A stretch of DNA of 64,000 nt, taken from NCBI RefSeq assembly GCF_014645795.1, contig NZ_BMMK01000011.1, forward strand, positions 108,304 to 172,303, given 5' to 3'. Under the pieces are notes generated by a model. The model did not search any database. It was not told the DNA's origin and saw only the letters and a list, made by a program, of their open reading frames with translations. Below are positions 61,044 through 64,000 of this stretch, in pieces; position 1 is the stretch's first letter, and each line of letters begins with the position of its first letter. The translations under genes were made by a program, and so were the position numbers. The DNA comes from Longimycelium tulufanense. GTDB taxonomy: Bacteria > Actinomycetota > Actinomycetes > Mycobacteriales > Pseudonocardiaceae.

Positions 61044-62600
61044 TCACTCCCAGTACTGAGGAGGTGGAGGAGCTTCGACCTTGATCGGGATGCGCCATAT
61101 GCGAGATGGCCCGGTTCCGGAAGAGACTGATTCGAGCCCCAGTCGTGCCGCAGCGCGTTCGATTGTTGACTTAGAGTGCCCTTCCGTGTAGGCGGCCTTG
61201 AGGACGTCCCGCTTCGTTGCGCTTCCGCCGTTGTTAGGCATCGACAGGTAGTCGATGAGGAAGGTGGCGGCTTCCTTGAGGGCGGACTTCCCGACCAGTC
61301 CGCTGGCTACCGCGTCGTGCATGATGTCGGATGCCGTGATGTCGGCCTTGCCCTCCCACTGGATCTTCGATGTGGTGATGGGTCTACCGCCATCTGTGAC
61401 CCCCGGCACAACAACTTCGGCTGTTCGGTAGCGGTATGACGAGAGGTCCATGCGGCCTTTGTTGTTCTTCTCCTGTGACAGGATGGCTGTGCCCTCCTGG
61501 TCAGGGTCGAGAACGGCGCCGAGGATGGCCCTGGCGACGTTGCCCAGCTCGACGGATCCCATCATCGCTTCGACGATGTTCGTGGACTGTGCTTTGCGGA
61601 GGTGGGCGAGTCCGACGATGGCGACGCCGGTGTCTTCGGCCATGCCCCGGACGCGTTCGAGGGCGGCGCGCATCTCCTTCTGGTCGTTGTTCTTGGCCGT
61701 GAGGTTGCTGGATAGGGGGTCGATGAATACGGCGACCGCCCCGGTGTGTTGGATGGCGTCGCGGATGAGTGCGCAGTCCGCGGGGAGCATGACGCGGTCC
61801 CAGGTGTCGCCTTCACGGACGCGTACCGGGTGTACGCGGTCGAGGTCGGTGTTGAGTTTGTTTCCGGCAACGAGGAGGCGCGGCACGATGGTGCTGGCGA
61901 GGTCGTCTTCGTTGTAGACGTAGAGCACGTCTCGGGGTGTGTTTTCGTGTTCGCCTTCCATCGTGCCGGTGGTAATCCATGCGCACCATTCGGCGAGTAG
62001 CGTGGATTTGCCGATGCCGCCTCGTCCGGCCAGTATGGTGAGTTCGCCGAGGGGGATGCGGTCTTGCCATAGCCATTTGGTGCGGCGCGGTGTGATGCTG
62101 CTGGCGCGGATGACGTGGAGACTTCGGCCACCTTCGGGGTTGGGGGTGCGGTTTTCCGCGGCCCCCGGTGATTCTGGGGCGTCGATGGTGTGTGCCGTGT
62201 GTGTATGCCTGCGTGGTTGCGGCTGCACCTCCTTGGGGCTGTTCAGGCCGGCGTCCCTGCCGCTGCGGATGGTGCGGCTGGCTTCGGTCACGCCTAGGCC
62301 ACAGTGTGCGGCGGCGTTGAGTAGTGCCGTCTCCACTTCGTCGCCGGTGAGATGGCCAGCCGTGACGTACTTGCTGTACATGCGGAAGGCGGCCTTGTTT
62401 AGCGCGTCGTTGCGGGCGCCCTCGGATGTGCTGGCGACGATTGCGGCCTCGTTCTCCAGGGCCACGAGGGCGTAGCGGCGCATGTCGGTGTCGGTTGCCG
62501 TCGCCGTTGGCGGTGCGCCGTTGACGATTGGCGAGGACGCCGACGGCGCCGGCCTCAGATCAGGCGGCAGGCGTTGGATGAAGGGGTGCTCAGTGGTCAC
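61044..62600 (-). CDS. RecA-like AAA ATPase (RepA/AAA_25-like)
   Basis: The 518-aa product has Walker A GRGGIGKST after ELTILA, Walker B VAVFIDPLSS and a GLAHLRKA sensor stretch, as in RepA/DnaB-like hexameric ATPases of phages and plasmids. A C-terminal winged-helix-like tail (TKRDVLKAAYTEGHSKSTIE) follows. It likely drives or loads replication. GTG 62600 overlaps the upstream tiny gene. Confidence 0.8.
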   Translation of the reverse strand: MTTEHPFIQRLPPDLRPAPSASSPIVNGAPPTATATDTDMRRYALVALENEAAIVASTSEGARNDALNKAAFRMYSKYVTAGHLTGDEVETALLNAAAHCGLGVTEASRTIRSGRDAGLNSPKEVQPQPRRHTHTAHTIDAPESPGAAENRTPNPEGGRSLHVIRASSITPRRTKWLWQDRIPLGELTILAGRGGIGKSTLLAEWCAWITTGTMEGEHENTPRDVLYVYNEDDLASTIVPRLLVAGNKLNTDLDRVHPVRVREGDTWDRVMLPADCALIRDAIQHTGAVAVFIDPLSSNLTAKNNDQKEMRAALERVRGMAEDTGVAIVGLAHLRKAQSTNIVEAMMGSVELGNVARAILGAVLDPDQEGTAILSQEKNNKGRMDLSSYRYRTAEVVVPGVTDGGRPITTSKIQWEGKADITASDIMHDAVASGLVGKSALKEAATFLIDYLSMPNNGGSATKRDVLKAAYTEGHSKSTIERAAARLGLESVSSGTGPSRIWRIPIKVEAPPPPQYWE

Positions 62601-62730
62601 GGCGTCGCATCCGTCGCAGCAGCGAGACCGGCCGCATCAGGACCGCGATCCACTGCGCTAGTTTGTCCTCGAACACGATGACAACAGTGCCGATCAAGCT
62701 GAGGGCCAGCAATAGCCATAGTGCCGTCAC
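62590..62730 (-). CDS. Small membrane protein (46 aa)
   Basis: GTG 62730 follows GAGGAG. The product has one TM (WLLLALSLIGTVVIVF) and a basic tail (LLRRMRRRDH). It overlaps the ATPase start by 11 bases, which supports co-translation. Confidence 0.5.
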   Translation of the reverse strand: MTALWLLLALSLIGTVVIVFEDKLAQWIAVLMRPVSLLRRMRRRDH

Positions 62731-62762
62731 TTCTACTCCTCTATGTCCATGTGCGTCTCGAT

Positions 62763-62966
62763 CTAGCACACAGCACCACAGGGTAGTGGGTTATCGGGGC
62801 GATAAACTACCCTGGCGACGACAGCACCCGACGCTGGATCTGTGATCGTGACTTCTGAAGCTTTGGTGTTCGACTTGTATGTCTTGACCGTGAGGGGTGG
62901 TGTTCGTGCACCTGTTTTTATGTTGGCGCGGATGATGTGTTGGTTGACGTGGATGATGGTTTTCAT
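62763..62966 (-). CDS. Small hypothetical protein
   Basis: The 67-aa product from ATG 62966 is a basic beta protein (IIHVNQHIIRANIKTGARTP, PASGAVVARVVYRPDNP). No family recognised. It is co-oriented with the papain-like gene, 13 bases after its stop. Confidence 0.55.
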   Translation of the reverse strand: MKTIIHVNQHIIRANIKTGARTPPLTVKTYKSNTKASEVTITDPASGAVVARVVYRPDNPLPCGAVC

Positions 62967-62979
62967 AGTTTGTGGCTTT

Positions 62980-63645
62980 CTAGGCGCTCACGTCGGTTGC
63001 TACGCATGCTTCCCCATCCTGGGCGAGAAGTCGTTTTAGGTCATCCACGTGGATGAACGCCTGCCCGTTGTTGCCGTAGTCGGGTCCCCAGGAGTTTTGC
63101 CACACGATGAGGTCACCATTCGGGGCGTCTGGTACGTACCCGGTGGCGAGGAGGGCGTGTCCGCCGACGATGTGGCCGGTGACGTCGACCATGCCGTCCT
63201 TGTCGGTCTGGTACATGCCGCTGTACCAGGGGAGTCCGAGCACGACGGGACCTTGTGCCACAAGGGCGTCGATGACGTCGTCGACGCTGAACGCCCAGTA
63301 GTAGGACTTGATGAGCCCTAGCGCTTGGCAAGACTTCGCCCCGGCGAGGAGTGAGGCGCCTTCAGGGAAGTCGTTGCCCATGAGTCTGTCTTCGCTTCGT
63401 GCTGCTTGATACAGCATTCGGGCGTAGTTGTCGCTGACGTTGACGGGCACGGGTGTGCAGCCGAGTTCGTGTGCCCAGGCGAACCCCACACAGGCGCCTT
63501 CACGGCCTTGGTCAAGTGGCGGTGTCCACGGCACCCACGCTGTGGGTTTGCGTTTGACGGGGCGTGTGGCGAGTAGTCGACGCACGCCGTAGTTGCGGCT
63601 TCGTTCGTCGAAGCAGGGAATGCGGTCCAGCTTCGGATGTGTCAT
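62980..63645 (-). CDS. Papain-like (C1A-type) cysteine protease
   Basis: The 221-aa product from ATG 63645 (after GAGGAG) shows the papain triad. Cys is in DQGREGACVGFAWAHEL, His in VGGHALLATGY and Asn in WQNSWGPDYG. The oxyanion Gln is in PPLDQGR. No signal peptide or propeptide is evident, so it should act inside the host. Its target is unknown; an early phage position suggests host takeover or protein processing. Confidence 0.85.
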   Translation of the reverse strand: MTHPKLDRIPCFDERSRNYGVRRLLATRPVKRKPTAWVPWTPPLDQGREGACVGFAWAHELGCTPVPVNVSDNYARMLYQAARSEDRLMGNDFPEGASLLAGAKSCQALGLIKSYYWAFSVDDVIDALVAQGPVVLGLPWYSGMYQTDKDGMVDVTGHIVGGHALLATGYVPDAPNGDLIVWQNSWGPDYGNNGQAFIHVDDLKRLLAQDGEACVATDVSA

Positions 63646-63986
63646 GCGCTCCTCGCACCCCAATCGGTAGGTGTCGCGTATGTGGCTTTGATCCGGTTGA
63701 CGTGCACAACTGTCCAGCCCAGTCGCTTAGCTATTTCGTGGGAGCTGAGACCGTAACCAGCGAGGTGCTTGACTTCTTCGTACAATTCTGCGGATGGGGT
63801 TCGGCCGCTGTCGCGTTCTACGCCTTGCGGTGTCGCGTTCGGGTCGTCGATGGTGTCGTCATCCCATGCGAGCGGCGGCGCGTATCCGAGGTGGCGTGCT
63901 TTGCCTGCTGCGCCGCCGGATGGTCCAGGGGTGTGTGATAGTTCGTCGTAGACGCGGGCGACACGGAGGTGGATGTTGTAGGACAT
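63642..63986 (-). CDS. HTH phage protein
   Basis: The 114-aa product has a C-terminal helix-turn-helix (YEEVKHLAGYGLSSHEIAKRLGW, key residues L-S-S-H-E-I-A), probably binding DNA. Its stop overlaps the protease start (ATGA). The window ends 14 bases upstream, so further upstream genes are not seen. Confidence 0.65.
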   Translation of the reverse strand: MSYNIHLRVARVYDELSHTPGPSGGAAGKARHLGYAPPLAWDDDTIDDPNATPQGVERDSGRTPSAELYEEVKHLAGYGLSSHEIAKRLGWTVVHVNRIKATYATPTDWGARSA

Positions 63987-64000
63987 GCCGCCTCGGCTGA

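Larger units (their letters stand above)
25293..64000. mobile_element. Tailed-phage (siphovirus-type) prophage, right end outside window
   Basis: The integrase, lysogeny regulators, full head-tail gene set, lysins and early replication and recombination genes are present. Base composition is lower than in the host part. Structural and early genes run on the minus strand, towards the integrase. The left border is approximate, set just upstream of the integrase operators. The right border is not seen; the HTH gene at 63642-63986 is still phage-like. Confidence 0.9.

Overview
The window is chromosomal DNA of a high-GC actinomycete. The left 25 kb is about 70% G+C, uses GTG starts freely, and carries the actinobacterial coproporphyrin-dependent haem genes (hemE, hemY, hemQ), DUF3000 and an HRDC-type RNase D. 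The regulator N-terminus and gene neighbourhood suggest the Pseudonocardiaceae, which is an inference. From about 25.3 kb to the right edge, base composition drops and almost every gene is a phage gene. This is a tailed-phage (siphovirus-type) prophage whose right end lies outside the window.

Host part. A truncated CoA-transferase gene is followed by dxs, an SPFH/band-7-like gene, a small membrane-protein gene bracketed by a perfect 91-bp direct repeat, and an OmpR/histidine-kinase two-component pair. Next come a DUF72 gene, a HIRAN-like gene, a fadA-fadB beta-oxidation operon with two TTAC-N6-GTAA-type operator candidates, RNase D, a LuxR-type response regulator, an M19 dipeptidase and a small secreted protein resembling the C-terminal domain of thiol-activated cytolysins. 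Then follow DUF3000 and the hemE-hemY-hemQ cluster. A five-gene minus-strand operon (24945 down to 21025) encodes three TIGR04222-type membrane proteins, a DUF692/MNIO enzyme and a small protein resembling MNIO partner proteins. All three membrane proteins end in short Cys-containing Gly- or Ser-rich tails. This operon is the strongest candidate here for an undescribed peptide- or protein-modification system.

Prophage part. A tyrosine integrase is followed on the plus strand by a secreted RTX-like protein and a hypothetical gene, then by a 60-bp tandem structured repeat and a terminator. A small accessory and lysogeny zone (27.4-31.0 kb) holds tiny zinc-ribbon and membrane proteins and an XRE/DUF5753 + DUF397 pair. 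From 31.0 kb to the right edge nearly everything is on the minus strand. Read from right to left (direction of transcription) it gives an early block (HTH, papain-like protease, RecA-like ATPase, RusA, zinc-ribbon proteins, metallophosphoesterase, HNH), then virion genes (terminase small and large, Sm-like protein, portal, fused protease-capsid, connector and tail genes, chaperones with a -1 frameshift site, tape measure, tail tip), and finally two lysins and an SNase-like nuclease. The tape-measure reading frame is interrupted by one in-frame TAG where its tandem repeat copy has CAG, so the prophage may be defective or may depend on readthrough.
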